In this document: piece by piece, positions 41,990 through 52,990 of the stretch
Numbering within the stretch: position 1 is the stretch's first letter
How the letters are laid out: the number at the start of each line of letters is the position of its first letter
Assembly: GCA_021613335.1 (NCBI GenBank)
Contig: JAJTWR010000299.1
Coordinates: 2,346,001-2,410,000 of the forward strand
Length of the DNA: 64,000 bases
Reading direction: 5' to 3'
Origin: Whitmania pigra
Lineage: Eukaryota > Annelida > Clitellata > Hirudinida > Haemopidae
The notes under the pieces: generated by a model
What the model saw: the letters and a program-made list of their open reading frames with translations, nothing else
Databases searched by the model: none
What the model was told of the DNA's origin: nothing
Position numbers and translations under genes: made by a program

Positions 41990-42634
41990 GTTTAAAAACA
42001 TTTCTTGTTATATGCCTTTGCTTCATGCTGTCATAATAAAGTTCTATAGCTGTCTCCTGAGGAAAAACAACATAGAAATTTTTTTGAATCAAGTGACATC
42101 ATATTCATAAACATTGCAGACGTTTAAGTTAAGTTCATTTTAAGTTAAGTTAAATTTCCATTTTCTTCCTCGATAAAGTACTTTTAAAGTCAGTCAGACT
42201 TTTCTTAATTGCTATTTTTGATAAATAATGTATTCTGTTTTTTTAAACCTCAACTGATGGTTCTAGGGACTTTATCCAGCAAAACAAAAATGAAAATGTT
42301 TATTATTTATGAAATCAATTGCCCATATTATGTCATTATTCAATTAATTAGATTATTGCGCATATGAGCAACAGTCTGTGCGCAACTGTAATGTGAGCTA
42401 TCGCCATTTGAGCAAAAGTCAGGGAACCTTTGTCGACACGGGCCCAGTCTGAGAGACTTCCATTCCGTCTCGTGATCCAACATTAACAGTGTCAGAATCC
42501 TCTTTTATTTCCTTGTCCTTGAGTGGGCAACTTCCATCAAGAGGGTAAAATAATTTTAATATGCACGACTGGTAATTCCAGCAATGTGAGCTTCACAACA
42601 TTTGGGTTGCTTGTCTAGGTGGTATTACATTTTA
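41990..42634. other. NEDD1 3' UTR and spacer
   Basis: Contains the NEDD1 poly(A) signal and AT-rich spacer up to the LINE tail. No further gene seen. Confidence 0.4.
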
Positions 42635-44530
42635 TTTTATTTTATTATTGAAACACAAAAAAACCATTACAAGTTGGAACCGAAAGGAAAAAAAGGAACG
42701 TCATAAGGGAAAAAACTCCCGCTAGCAGACGTCCTATTGCTATTGACGAATAATGTTGAGTTTCAATGTTCCAATAATGTAAGAAATACTAGGTAATATC
42801 GAGTAATATACATGATTATTTAGAGTTAATAATAAAGTGTTTTAAACCCTTCTTAAAAGCATAAAGGTTTGAAAGGTTGGTGATATTACGTGGAACGGTA
42901 CAGTAAATCTTTGGTCCCATGCATACAATATTACGAGAAACAGTGACAGATTTAGCAAAAGCTGATCTATAATTGTTTGACGATCGAACAGAGTATGTAT
43001 GTAAAGAGGATATTTTTGAAAACAAACCATCGAAATGAAGACATAACATGTGGTGATCTACTTTGTACGTGAGAATGGCCAAATGGAAATTATTTATTTG
43101 ATGAATTTTAAGTATGTTTAAATTTACAAATGCATGATCGGTATGAGAATTATATGGCAAAGAGCAACACGTAAGAATTTTTTCTGAAAATTTAGTAAAG
43201 GACTTAAGCAAGTTGAATAGTTACAAGCCCAAATTAAGTTACAATAGTTTAAATATGGATAGATAAGTGAATAATACAATGTAATTACTGTTTTTATGCT
43301 TATATAATAAGGTATGCCATAAATTATGCCAATATTTTTAGAAATCTTTGCCGCTATATACTGAATATGTTGCTTGAATGAGACATGTCGGCCTATAATG
43401 GCTCCAAAAAATTTACATGATTCGACACGAGATATAACGGAATTACTAATATAAATGTTACAATCATCCACGGGGAATTTCTTCCTTGCTTTATGGAAAA
43501 ACATATATAAGGTTTTTTTTAGTGTTGAGAGACAAGAGGTTTGCCCTGAACCATTCTGTCAACTTTTCAAGCTCAGTATTCATGGTAGAGTAGAGCTCAG
43601 CAATATTATTTCCAGACAGAAAAACATTTGTGTCGTCTGCGAGCAGTAAGTACTCAAAACGATCAGAGGAATTGCACAAGTCAATGATATAAATCAGAAA
43701 CAAAAGTGGTCCCAAGATTGAACCCTGTGGAAAACCCAGGTTAACAGCTGCCAACGACGATGTTTGATTTGCGTATGAGACCATCTGACTTCTATTTTTT
43801 AAATAACTTTCAAACCGAGAAAAACATTTGCCTCGGATACCATAATGATGTAGTTTTTCCAAGAGAATATCATGATTTACTGTGTCAAAAGCCTTAGCAA
43901 GATCCAGAAATACTCCAATAGTAAATTGATCCTGGTCGTTGCACTGTATTGCTTGACTAGACTTTTTTGCAAATTGTTTCTATTTGTTCAGATCATGATG
44001 ATATCCTGTTGTCTTCCATTGTCGCGAATGTTTTGTTTTGTAGATTGAACGGTTTAAACATTTAGGAGAATTTTTGTTTGGGGCTCTAGACTTTACTTTT
44101 AGTGGTATAAACTTATTAATCGCATCAAGGATATATTCTTTAAACACACTCCAACATTCATTAACAGAAAAATATTTCTGAAATATCCAATTCCAGTCCT
44201 CGATGGATAATATAAATAATTGTTTATAAGTTCGAAATTTCCTTTTTTATAGTCTCTAAAATATGTATATCAATTGTCTAATCTGATTGCTCTGCAGTTG
44301 AGTCTGAATCTGATTGTGGTGTGAGTACTTGAGGCAAGGGGTCCAACATCTTCCATGGCAGTTATAATAAGCTTGTCATTTGAGAGTATAAGGTCAAGTA
44401 TATGATTTTGGTGAGTCAAGTATATGATTCTGGTGGCAAAATTAACAAATTGATGCAGGCCAAATTCATTGAAGAAATCCATGAATAAACTAGATTTTGT
44501 TGTTTGGTAAATTGTGACACTCCCAATCAA
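42635..44530 (-). mobile_element. CR1/L2-like LINE fragment, internally deleted and frameshifted
   Basis: Minus strand. The endonuclease C-terminus at 44270-44530 has FMDFFNEFGLHQFVNFATR and HILDLILSNDK. Reverse transcriptase follows, with FLDLAKAFDTVNHDILLEKL (about 43850-43910), GFPQGSILGPLLFLIYIIDL and LLADDTNVF (LADD where YADD is usual) in 43491-43862. The thumb region at 43124-43504 has VITLYYSLIYPYLNYCNLIW, and the C-terminal frame 42816-43211 ends at 42816. The 3' end is an ATTTT-rich repeat tail (about 42635-42655). The N-terminal half of RT is deleted near 43930-44200, and several frameshifts separate the parts. It is related to, but divergent from, the half-LINE at 47-49 kb. Confidence 0.8.
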
Positions 44531-44984
44531 CGTCTGTCATAGCCGGAGGTAAATGTTGGGTCCAGAGAAACAAAAACCGACAAGGACATCCGGCTGATCA
44601 CCGGATGCTATCCGCCCCCCCACCCCCCCCCCACCCCCCTCGAAAACGTAAGGAAATTCAAACTCAAAGTGCCGAAACCTTTGAAGACGGGGGAACTTCT
44701 CTGATGATCCCTGTCGGAGCTCCAAAGCGGAGTAACAAGTAACTATCTTATCGATTGACGTATGACATAAGTAAGCCACACAAAGTGAATCACCTTATCA
44801 TACACTCATCCCGTCACACCTGTTTCTCAGATCGTCAACACAGAACCTCTCGAATATCTACAATCTCACAATTTAACTAATTTGATTTGACTAATTTACA
44901 TTTAATTTAGTTTATTAATTTTTTACAATAACTTTTATTGAGCTGTTTTGATGAGTTTTACGTTTTGTCCTGGGTTGTTTTGTC

Positions 44985-45275
44985 GCGGATCTATTTTGAC
45001 AGGGCTATTTTGCCTGATGCGTCTTTGGCCAAAGTGGTCGCTACATCAATTTTCTCATGTCGTTGGCAATAGAATTTTTGCAATCTCAATCTCAGTTTAT
45101 TTATTATTATTTATGTAAAGACCCTTTCATACGTGTCGCCGTAATTTGGTCACTTTGCAACAGGTTATCTCCTAGAATTAAATGCCTTTGAGATATATCT
45201 GAATTTGTGATACTTTTTATGTGATTTGTGGTTTTTTGTTTTGAATAAACGAATTCAGTTTATCAAAAAAAAAGG
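44985..45275 (+). mobile_element. Short derivative of the half-LINE family: ORF1 scrap fused to 3' UTR
   Basis: At 45010-45047 the sequence matches the ORF1 segment around 47453-47488 nearly base for base (TTGCCTGATxCGTCTTTGGC, then AAGTGGTCGCTACATC). It then passes directly to the same 3' UTR as the 47-49 kb element: TAAAGACCCTTTCA-like (about 45116), CCTAGA, AATTTGTGA, and AATAAACGAATTCA (45243-45256) with a short A-run at 45265-45274. All of ORF2 is missing. Confidence 0.65.
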
Positions 45276-46960
45276 AGTAATTCTCAAAATTGGTGGCAAA
45301 TATTATAAAGTTCTCATCTGTGCTAGCTTCTAACAAATACTTGTGATTTTGAGTAGGCTAAGTAATTCAGGTCTGCGGCAGTAACTCATGATTGTTTTTG
45401 AAAGATTACAACAGAAGTCGTTCACAAGTTTCCAAAACAAGCTGATGGACACGTATGGATTGATTGTGATGTTTTCTGCTTATCACCTTGCTAAGAGATC
45501 CACTGACACAAACGATGGCCTCAAGAACGATTTCTTCAATCCACTCCCTGCCATCATCTTGCCAATAGTCTCCATGTAGAAGCACATTATATAGGACCCA
45601 CCAAATTAGATGATGAAGAGGTCTGGGTTGCTCCATTGTACATTTATGCTACATTGTACACGTACGCTAGTTTCGCAGCTGCAAGGTCCATGGTAACCAA
45701 TGCATACTTCTAATTAACTTTTTTTGATACTTGCATAGATGTGAATAGAAATTGATGGACAGTTGAATATTTTGTTATTGGGTACAGAAGAGGGTGCATA
45801 AATCCTATAATGATAAAGTTGGGCAACTGATGAGGCAGAGGTTTTGGACAGCCAACTGCTCCACTGAGATACTGTGTAATTGTTGTTTGCATTTAGATAT
45901 AGACGGCAGGTAGTCAGCTGAATGAGGCCAGTACATTTCTTGAGCTTCAGTTTGTGCCTGTAAAATATGGCGGTGCAAAATCATAGCAGCTTCCTCCAAT
46001 CTTTTGGATTCTGAGGTTGATTCTTCAAAAGCCATTTTAACTGATGCCCCCGTGCGGATTCCAGATGAAAAAAGAAGAGTTCTTTGCCGTATGGTTGCCA
46101 GTATTCTATCTGTTGTGTGTTATGAAATATTGTTGATTAAATCCTATCAATTCTCCGAAATACGACATGCATATTAGGTTAAACATTCTAAAATAAAGTT
46201 AATTTGCTAAATTGTTGATGCCATTACCTGATTGCCAAAGTATCAAATAATCATTTCATTGAGGTACTGAATATTGTAATTTGGATCATAGGCTGTCGGT
46301 GCGTTGTCTGGGACAGGCATGTCAAACACGCGACTCTTTGCAAGACCATGTGCGGCCCGCACAAAGGTTACCTTAATTGTCTCATTTAATGGCCAAAATT
46401 TAATAGATGCTTTTGAAGCAAAGATAAGTTGTTTTTATTTTAGCTAAAGTTTAACTAGAAAAAATGTAGTTAGAGCCCATCACTGATAGTCTAAGAATTA
46501 CGAAATTACGTTCTTCATATTTTTGCGTTTATCGCCTGCTTTGGTTCAAAATGGCTGCTGAAGCTCCAGCTAGGAAGAAATTAAAACTTTATGAAGAAAG
46601 TGTTTCGTGGACATTGGTAACTGCAGTATTTCAAAAAGTGCTGAAAGGATTTTATTTGCTGAGACAAGAAATAATTATATTAATGAGAGATGAAATGTAA
46701 AAACGCAGATGAAATAAATAGACTAAAAGATGAAAGCTGGGTCAAGCATCTGGGTTTTGCTGTGGACTGCGCACTTAAGTGATCTTAATTTGAAATTACA
46801 AGGTAAAAACAAACTTATCAATCAGTTGTCTACATCTGTTATTTTAGCGAGTATTATAAAGTCGTTCTTATACTGTGCAGATAGGGTTGCCACATACATG
46901 GGCACCAAAAGGAGGACATAATATAACAAAAAGGAGGACACATTGAATGTTTCATTTGAA
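45276..46960. other. Unresolved spacer with weak coding-like frames and transposon scraps
   Basis: Minus-strand frames at 45805-46035 (MAFEESTSESKRLEEAAMIL...) and 45406-45636 (LYNVLLHGDYWQDDGREWIE...) look protein-like but are joined by stop-containing sequence and overlap other open frames. The second faintly recalls the C-terminus of Harbinger-type DDE transposases; I am not sure. At about 46318-46360 the text CAGGCATGTCAAACACGCG followed by TGCGGCCCGCA resembles the terminus of ZBED-type hAT elements, and a plus frame near 46550 (MAAEAPARKKLKLYEESV) may be its N-terminus. None is annotated as a gene. Confidence 0.3.
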
Positions 46961-47186
46961 TTCTTCGAAGCGAGCGAGTGGGAAGGGTCAAATGTCGCGG
47001 ATTGCTACTAATTTGGTTTATTCTAGTGTTTTTCTTAGAAAAAACTCGATAAAATTAGTATCATTAGACTCGTCGTCGTCTTCCGCTTCTGCCGGTGCTT
47101 AAATTTTTCGATATCAGTGGATTATTTTTGCGTGGCTTTCGTTTGTTCCATTGTTTAGTTTTCGCGATTCGACACTCCCCTGTAAA

Positions 47187-47906
47187 ATGACGCGCAAGAA
47201 TGCAAAGTGCGAGGAGTTCGATGAGGCTACGGTTGATAATTTGGCTGACAAAATCAAAGCAAAGATTGTGAAATCTATAAGGGAGATGATCAGAGAGGAG
47301 ATGCCTGGTCTGGTTAAATCTGCGGTCAAGGAGGAGATGAAAACATTGATTGGTAAAGTGAGCGAGCTCAGCGAGGAAAACATTCGCCTCAAGGCGAGGA
47401 TAGACGCAGTCGAAACACAGTTGAGAGCCAACAATCTGGTAATCTATGGATTGCCTGATACGTCTTTGGCTGAAGTGGTCGCTACATCCTCCGGTGACGG
47501 GACGAGTCGGGAACGGGGAATGAATCGAAGAGATACAGTTCAGGCAATTATCAATTGCTGCAAATCAAAACTTGGCGCAAATATCTCAGAGGGCGACATA
47601 CACTCTGGCTACAGGATTCCCAGCAAAAGTGGCCCTCGCCCAATAGTTGTCACCTTCGCTTCAAAGATGGTCAGAGACAGAGTCTGTGCTCTGAGAAAAG
47701 CCCTGCACAAGGATAGAACATCAAAGATCTACATCGACGAACACTTAACCAAGCCAAACTCAGAAATCTTTGCTAGAGCCAGGAAACTTGTAAAGGACAA
47801 AAAACTTTTATCAGCATGGACATGGAATGGTCACGTCTACTTGAAGAGAGGTGAAAACTCAGGACCAACTCGAGTTCAAAACCTCCTTGACCTGGAAAAA
47901 TACTAA
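47187..47906 (+). CDS. LINE ORF1 protein (coiled coil plus RRM/CTD-like), intact
   Basis: Open frame of 239 residues from ATG 47187; an in-frame TTG at 47151 is an unlikely start. Order: acidic-basic leader (MTRKNAKCEEFDEATVDNLA), amphipathic Lys/Glu helix with heptads ending IGKVSELSEENIRLKARID, then ETQLRANNLVIYGLPD, which is the RRM-like entry of LINE ORF1 proteins. The C-terminal domain contains GDIHSGYRIPSKSGPRPIVV, FASKMVRDRVCALRKAL and YIDEHLTKPNSEIFARARKL. These proteins bind element RNA as chaperones. The frame has no stop although ORF2 is broken, so it is either young or kept open. Confidence 0.8.
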   Translation: MTRKNAKCEEFDEATVDNLADKIKAKIVKSIREMIREEMPGLVKSAVKEEMKTLIGKVSELSEENIRLKARIDAVETQLRANNLVIYGLPDTSLAEVVATSSGDGTSRERGMNRRDTVQAIINCCKSKLGANISEGDIHSGYRIPSKSGPRPIVVTFASKMVRDRVCALRKALHKDRTSKIYIDEHLTKPNSEIFARARKLVKDKKLLSAWTWNGHVYLKRGENSGPTRVQNLLDLEKY

Positions 47907-48117
47907 CTTCTTTTTGTTTTGATGTTGGTGTTTTGCTTTTCTTTTCCTCTCATCGTGGAGTCTCTGTTTATTGAAGAAGATAAACTTTCAGTTATATTTG
48001 TCTCCGCTATTGATCCCGTGAACTTAGACCACGTTTCAACAGTTTTGGCTGATGTGAATTCGATTTATGATACATCTGTTGTGGGGAGAGACCACAAGTT
48101 CGAGAAAAGTTTGAGAA

Positions 48118-49044
48118 ATGGCGGACTTTGATTTTTCTTCATCTGATCCGGATGCCTACCTGCAGGAATTCTACGAGGTTGCAAATTATGTTACAACTAA
48201 AAATATGGCCAAAATTTGTAACTCAGATCTTTCCCTAATGCACATTAACTGCAGAAGCATCTCAAATAAACTCCAGGAAGTAGAATTGCTGTTATCTTCT
48301 TATCGTGCAGAAATCCTCGGCGTCAGTGAAACTTGGCTGAAAAATGGTGATCCTATTCCTGCTATTGATGGTTACAAATTTGTTTTGAAAAACGGGGACC
48401 GTGGCCTAGGAAGAGGCGTTGGTTTTTTCATCCAAGACAATATTAAATTCAATCTCATTGACACGACCAACTGGAAATTTGAAGGTTTTGAATATCAACT
48501 AATCTCAAAATTTCAAAAAACATTGGCATCATGTCAAGGGTCTCTTCATTTGTTGATAAAAAAATTCTCATTATGCTTTATTATTCTTTAATATATCCTT
48601 ATCTCATCCATTGTAATATCGCCTGGACCTCTACCTATCCCTCTAAACTTATCCACTTACTTACACTCCAAAAAAGAATAATTCGTACTATATTTCGTCT
48701 CCATCCACGTGCCCATACAAAGGACTTTTTTTATTTCAAATGGACTTCTAAATATATATCAGATCAATAAATTCCAAACTTGCCTCTTCATATACAATTA
48801 TGAACATAACTTGCTGCCTCCATCCTTTAATAATATGTTTTTCAAATCATCAGATGTCCACTCTTACAATCTTAGATCATCCAATCAATTGAAATCTGAA
48901 TTTTCCCGTACCACCTTCAAAAAATTCTCCATATGTTGCAAAGGTCCACTCTTGTTCTCCTCTCTGCCGTCGTCCCTTGTTTCTCTAAACAGTTCCTCAC
49001 TATTTAAATCCCATCTTAAAAAACACATTCTATCCACCTGTTGA
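48118..49044 (+). pseudogene. LINE ORF2 remnant: endonuclease N-terminus fused to RT thumb and C-terminus
   Basis: ATG at 48118. An apurinic-type endonuclease start is clear: LSLMHINCRSISNKLQEVEL and EILGVSETWL (Asn and Glu of the active site). It continues to about residue 130 (WKFEGFEYQLISKF). There the text switches frame to a reverse transcriptase C-terminal segment (KISKNIGIMSRVSSFVDKK, LYYSLIYPYLIHCNIAW) and, after another shift, to a C-terminal region ending FKSHLKKHILSTC. All catalytic RT motifs (including YADD) and the endonuclease C-terminal half are gone. Confidence 0.8.
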
Positions 49045-49380
49045 ACCTGTTATCCACATTTCCACCTTATCATTCATTTTATTACCCTGGTTTTTTCCTC
49101 GTTGATTACATCGCTTATTCATTATTCCGATTATTCATCGTCTCTCAGTTGTTGCCATTAATTTTCACCTGTCGTTACCATTAGAAGTTTATATATATGC
49201 AAAGACCCTTTCAAACGCCCCTTTAAATTTGTCAAATTGAAACAACCTATCCCCTAGACGGGAATTAATTCCCTTGGGATAGTTCATTAATGAATTTGTG
49301 AATCTTTTTTTGGTGTGATTTTTTTTGGCTATTTGAATATAGTTTTTTGAAAATAAACGAATTCAAACCTGAAAAAAAAA

Positions 49381-49742
49381 TCGTTCCGGATTAAACCCAC
49401 AATCATAATAATCATGAAATTCGTCAAACACTCGTTGTGTTGTTTCTCTCCATGGAAATCTTTAGTAAAAGACAAAAGTTTTACGAGTTTTACTGGAAGT
49501 GATACCAGTACAATTGTTTTTACAATAACTGTCAATAAGTGTATCTTACTCTTAGTGAATCTATTAAGAAAAAGTCATGTTAAAAATTAAATATAAATTC
49601 AATGAATGCCTTTTTCAAATGTACAAAATCATTATTTAAACAGCCAATTGTACATTATAATCTTTATTAATTACATGACATATTTCTCGGAGGAGCCAAC
49701 TTTTCGCAGATGATCCTCATTAGCAATCACATATGCACAAAA
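49381..49742. other. Spacer after the half-LINE
   Basis: No supported feature. The minus frame at 49329-49535 overlaps the LINE tail and is a shadow. Confidence 0.3.
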
Positions 49743-49973
49743 TTATTCACACCTAAGATTCTTCAAATTGTACTTTGTAAGAATGATGCTATTCACAGAG
49801 TTGAGTAAGAGTCTGATTCTTTCCTTTGACCATTGAGCATTTATCAAGGAGAACACTTTCCACCTTTCCATGTGTCCAGAGATACAGATGAAAAATTCGC
49901 AAATTTTAATTAACTCTGAAAAGTAACATGCATTAGGGCAACTTTGGAAAAATAAGCTCCACTGTTTATGCAA
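49743..49973 (-). pseudogene. hAT transposase C-terminal dimerisation fragment
   Basis: Minus frame with FSELIKICEFFICISGHMER, VFSLINAQWSKERIRLLLNS and ILTKYNLKNLRCE. This matches the pattern of hAT C-terminal domains, where a Pro-rich E/V-ER-x-FS motif precedes a KxRNRL-like helix. The usual ER-x-FS motif is altered (MERWKVFSL). Only the last 75 or so residues are present. It appears to be a different hAT family from the fragment to its right. Confidence 0.6.
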
Positions 49974-50318
49974 GAGTCTTTAAAAAACTGTTTATTCTTG
50001 TCTTGCACGAATGATTTAAGATTGCAGTTTTGGTCAAACAATTGCACATCATCTACAATAATACCCTTCTCTTTCAGATACATGCCAAAAGGTCGTCAAA
50101 TTTACAAATTTACAATTTGATTTTATTTAAGTACATCCAACCAAAGCACTGAAACTCACCGTCATTAAGTCTTTTCAACATCTCCCTGACTTTCAGTGAT
50201 ATAAATGTCTTCAGTCCACCTTTCAAAACTTCCACGGTTGTGTGAAAAAGCTCATAACCTCTAACAAGCAATCTTCAAATAATGTGTGCATCAAACCAGC
50301 TGTGCAGGTCATCGAGTT

Positions 50319-51234
50319 TTAAGACTGATGAGGACAAACTGTATGAAATGCCAAAGTTGCTTCAGCCGCATGCGCTTTAAGCAATACCTTTGAATAATTA
50401 GGCTGAGAAAAGACGTCAAATTGTTCGATGACGAGGACATAGATTATGTTACTATATCTGGGCTTTGATTTTGACAGGGCCACTCTCATGTCATCCTTTG
50501 CATCAAGTTTGTTTCGCAATTTTGTTTTGCTTGTCACCAGGGTTGAAAATCCAGCTTCACAGAGGTAGGTTGTCACAAAAGGAATGATAGATGTCATGGC
50601 TCTTTTGGCTAGAACTGGGTATGGTATCATCATGGAGCACCAAAGTCAGCCAAACTATTGACGTGAAACTCCCTCTTTAGCAACTCTTTGTGTCTCAGAT
50701 CAATGAGATCATCTTTGGCCTGATCATCCACACTTTCCAAATTGGCCAAAAATGGATTCCTGACTCAGGCATCTTGGGGCTGCAACTTTTTTATAATAAG
50801 ATAGTCATGAAATGATGCCATCAGAGTTCCTAGATGAGCCAAAATGTCGCCTTTAAGAGAAGCTGGTATGGTGCATCCAGACTGGGTTGCAGAGACTCTT
50901 CTAATCTTGGAAAATCGGCAAAGTTGTTATTCTCCACTCTTCTGATCCACAGGGGCAGCTTCTCCAGAAAGGAGCCTACTTTCTCACCAGCACCAATAAT
51001 AGTCATGTTAGGACCCTGAATCTTAGTGTTAAACTCATTTAAATGGGTGAAAATGTCAGCCAAATATGCCAGTGATAGGCTGAATTCTGACAGACAAATT
51101 ATACTTTCAAGGTCACTCTGTTTCTCTTGTAAGAACATGGACACCTCAATCTGTAGTTCCATTAGTCGGCTGTGTTTTTTAAATGTTTTTTTTAATTTCT
51201 TTGCTAAAATTGACACTTTCCTGTACTTTATCAT
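50319..51234 (-). pseudogene. ZBED5/SCAND3-like hAT transposase fragments
   Basis: Two minus-strand blocks. The block at 50830-51234 has EVSMFLQEKQSDLESIICL, YLADIFTHLNEFNTKIQG and LPLWIRRVENNNFADFPRL, characteristic of the ZBED5/FAM200/SCAND3-type hAT transposase. The block at 50319-50633 has YLCEAGFSTLVTSKTKLRNK and DMRVALSKSKPRYSN, its C-terminal dimerisation domain. The linker between is frame-broken. A hAT-type terminus, CAGGGATTCCCAACCTGG when read on the minus strand, sits at 51396-51413 and would be the 5' end of this element. The N-terminal BED zinc finger was not seen, and the other terminus was not found. Confidence 0.7.
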
Positions 51235-51395
51235 AAACTCTGCTCCGTACTCGTTGCTTGTGCATAAATATTATTCTCAGATTTTTTAAAAAGTTAGTTT
51301 AAAAATAATTTTGAAAATTAGTTATGCTGATTTTTGAAAAGTACTCCAAGGCTCCCCTGAACCCCCTTCACGGCTCCAATAGGAAGTCCTGGCTT

Positions 51396-51413
51396 CCAGG
51401 TTGGGAATCCCTG
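51396..51413 (-). repeat. Terminal inverted repeat of the ZBED-type hAT element
   Basis: Reads CAGGGATTCCCAACCTGG on the minus strand, the classic start of ZBED/Charlie-like hAT elements. It is oriented correctly as the 5' end of the transposase fragment to its left. The adjoining outer bases CTTTAGGT would be half of a target duplication; the partner was not located. Confidence 0.55.
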
Positions 51414-51849
51414 CTTTAGGTGAATCAATGAATCAGTGGCGAATTTTCTGAGGTTTTTACATCAATCATTTTGCACCTAATTCGACATTTTATGAGCGGA
51501 ATTACTTTTTAAGATTGCTCTTGACTTAACTACTTCTTAAAACCAAAATTAGGCTATATTATCTGATGAAGAATGTTTAACACATTTTGAAACTTGTTTA
51601 GTAATCTCTTGATGAATTCTAGAGATCTGCTTTAAAGTCGCTTCTTTGCAATCGCAATATCTTTAGAATTTACTATAATTTGGCGCAATAATAAGGGTTC
51701 TAAGTCATGTTATTGATTCAAATAAAATGTCAATGTGATTGTCCTGATTTGTGATGCGCTTTGGCATATGACTTATGTAACTAGAGTAAGAAACTACTGC
51801 CACGGATCGACAGTGAATCATCAGAGTGCTCCAATCACCAAACTTTTGC

Positions 51850-52028
51850 CTTTAAACAAGGGACGTAATTTCAGTTTTTCCAAGGGGGAAGTCAAAATTA
51901 TTATTCGCAAAACTTGAGGAAATACCTGGGCAAACCTTCGCAAAACATTAGATGACCTTTTTGCGTCTAGTCTAAATGTTACCGTTGCCCCTACCCCTGT
52001 TCCATCAAATGACGTCCCTGCTCTAAAC
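51850..52028 (-). mobile_element. MITE copy B (163 bp) with near-perfect 8-bp duplication
   Basis: The element spans 51858-52020. The left end is AAGGGACGTAATTT; the right end reversed is CAGGGACGTCATTT. Flanks are CTTTAAAC (51850-51857) and CTCTAAAC (52021-52028), an 8-bp repeat with one mismatch, hAT-like. On the minus strand the interior has AGACTAGACGCAAAAAGGTC, shared with copy C. Confidence 0.6.
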
Positions 52029-52990
52029 CTCTTACATTTTCCGGGGTGGCCACCGGTCAGGCGGGGGCCTGTAAACTAAATCCCTCCTCTAAGCAACATC
52101 ACTAACATCAGCCATTATTATGGTTCATCGATTAAAGAGCATCGATGGCTTTTGAATGTCGAAACCTCATAATGCAAACTGAACGTTATATTTTCTTTGT
52201 AGCGATAAAGTATTTTGTTAAATATTTAAAATAAGTGTTTAACTTGCTCGTCCAAATAGAACGTATAAATACTGATTTATTAGAAAATATGAAATTTTAG
52301 TTTTTTCATTTACTCATTAAACTCATGTAGGTTAACAAATGTTAAATTTAGCAAAAAGGTGATGTCAGATGTTGTGTTGATGTGACGTGGAATTACTCTA
52401 CTATTTCTCAAGTATAAGTATTTTAGGAGCATCGGGATTATTCCACAAAGGTGCCACAAATATCAAACGATTTTATTTATTATGATGAGTTATTATGAAT
52501 TATTAATACCGGGCGTAGGCAGACAACTGATTACAACTTTGGCCTTGGTACGACTCCATTAAGAATTCAAATCCCAGCCTTTCTCAAGAGCTTTTATAAC
52601 TAATACCGATTTTATTTCATCATATGAGAGATTTTATGATAACTTGGATTCAGACATAGAAAAGACGTTCGCATTTAAAAAAATTGTCTAAATTCCTCAT
52701 ACACGATTTAAGACATTCCCCGGTTAAAATTTGCCATTTTAGCAATTGTCAACTCTCATACATATGGCCTATGGCTATGCCATTGTAAACTCCTGAAGAC
52801 TAATACATCTAAAGATATGAAGGTATTTGATAAAATAAAAAGCAAAAAAATTGTTATCACACAATAAAGTAAACTAAATTACATAAAGTGATTATTAAAA
52901 AATAAATTCAATAATTAAAGACTCTATTTGTTTTGTTGTTAAGGGTTACGATTCAAGTCGCGGGCGTACAAGCTTTGATATTCATCGATA
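52029..52990. other. Spacer upstream of Chibby
   Basis: AT-rich, no supported gene. Presumed to carry the Chibby promoter immediately before 52991. Confidence 0.3.

Larger units (their letters stand above)
46975..49378 (+). mobile_element. Half-LINE: CR1/L2-like element with intact ORF1 and internally deleted ORF2
   Basis: The 5' UTR begins somewhere near 46975 (left border not fixed). ORF1 is complete (47187-47906). ORF2 starts at 48118, but endonuclease is fused directly to the RT C-terminus near 48508-48530. The 3' UTR contains GCAAAGACCCTTTCAAACG and ends AATAAACGAATTCA plus an A-run (about 49355-49378). It therefore lacks reverse transcriptase and most of its endonuclease. Mobility, if any, would depend on enzymes from a full-length relative. 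Confidence 0.78.

Noticed and set aside
47114..47434. 106-codon minus-strand frame
   Set aside because: Antisense shadow of the LINE ORF1.
47919..48131. 70-codon plus-strand frame between ORF1 and ORF2
   Set aside because: It overlaps the ORF2 start in another frame and has no motif; inter-ORF spacer of the LINE.
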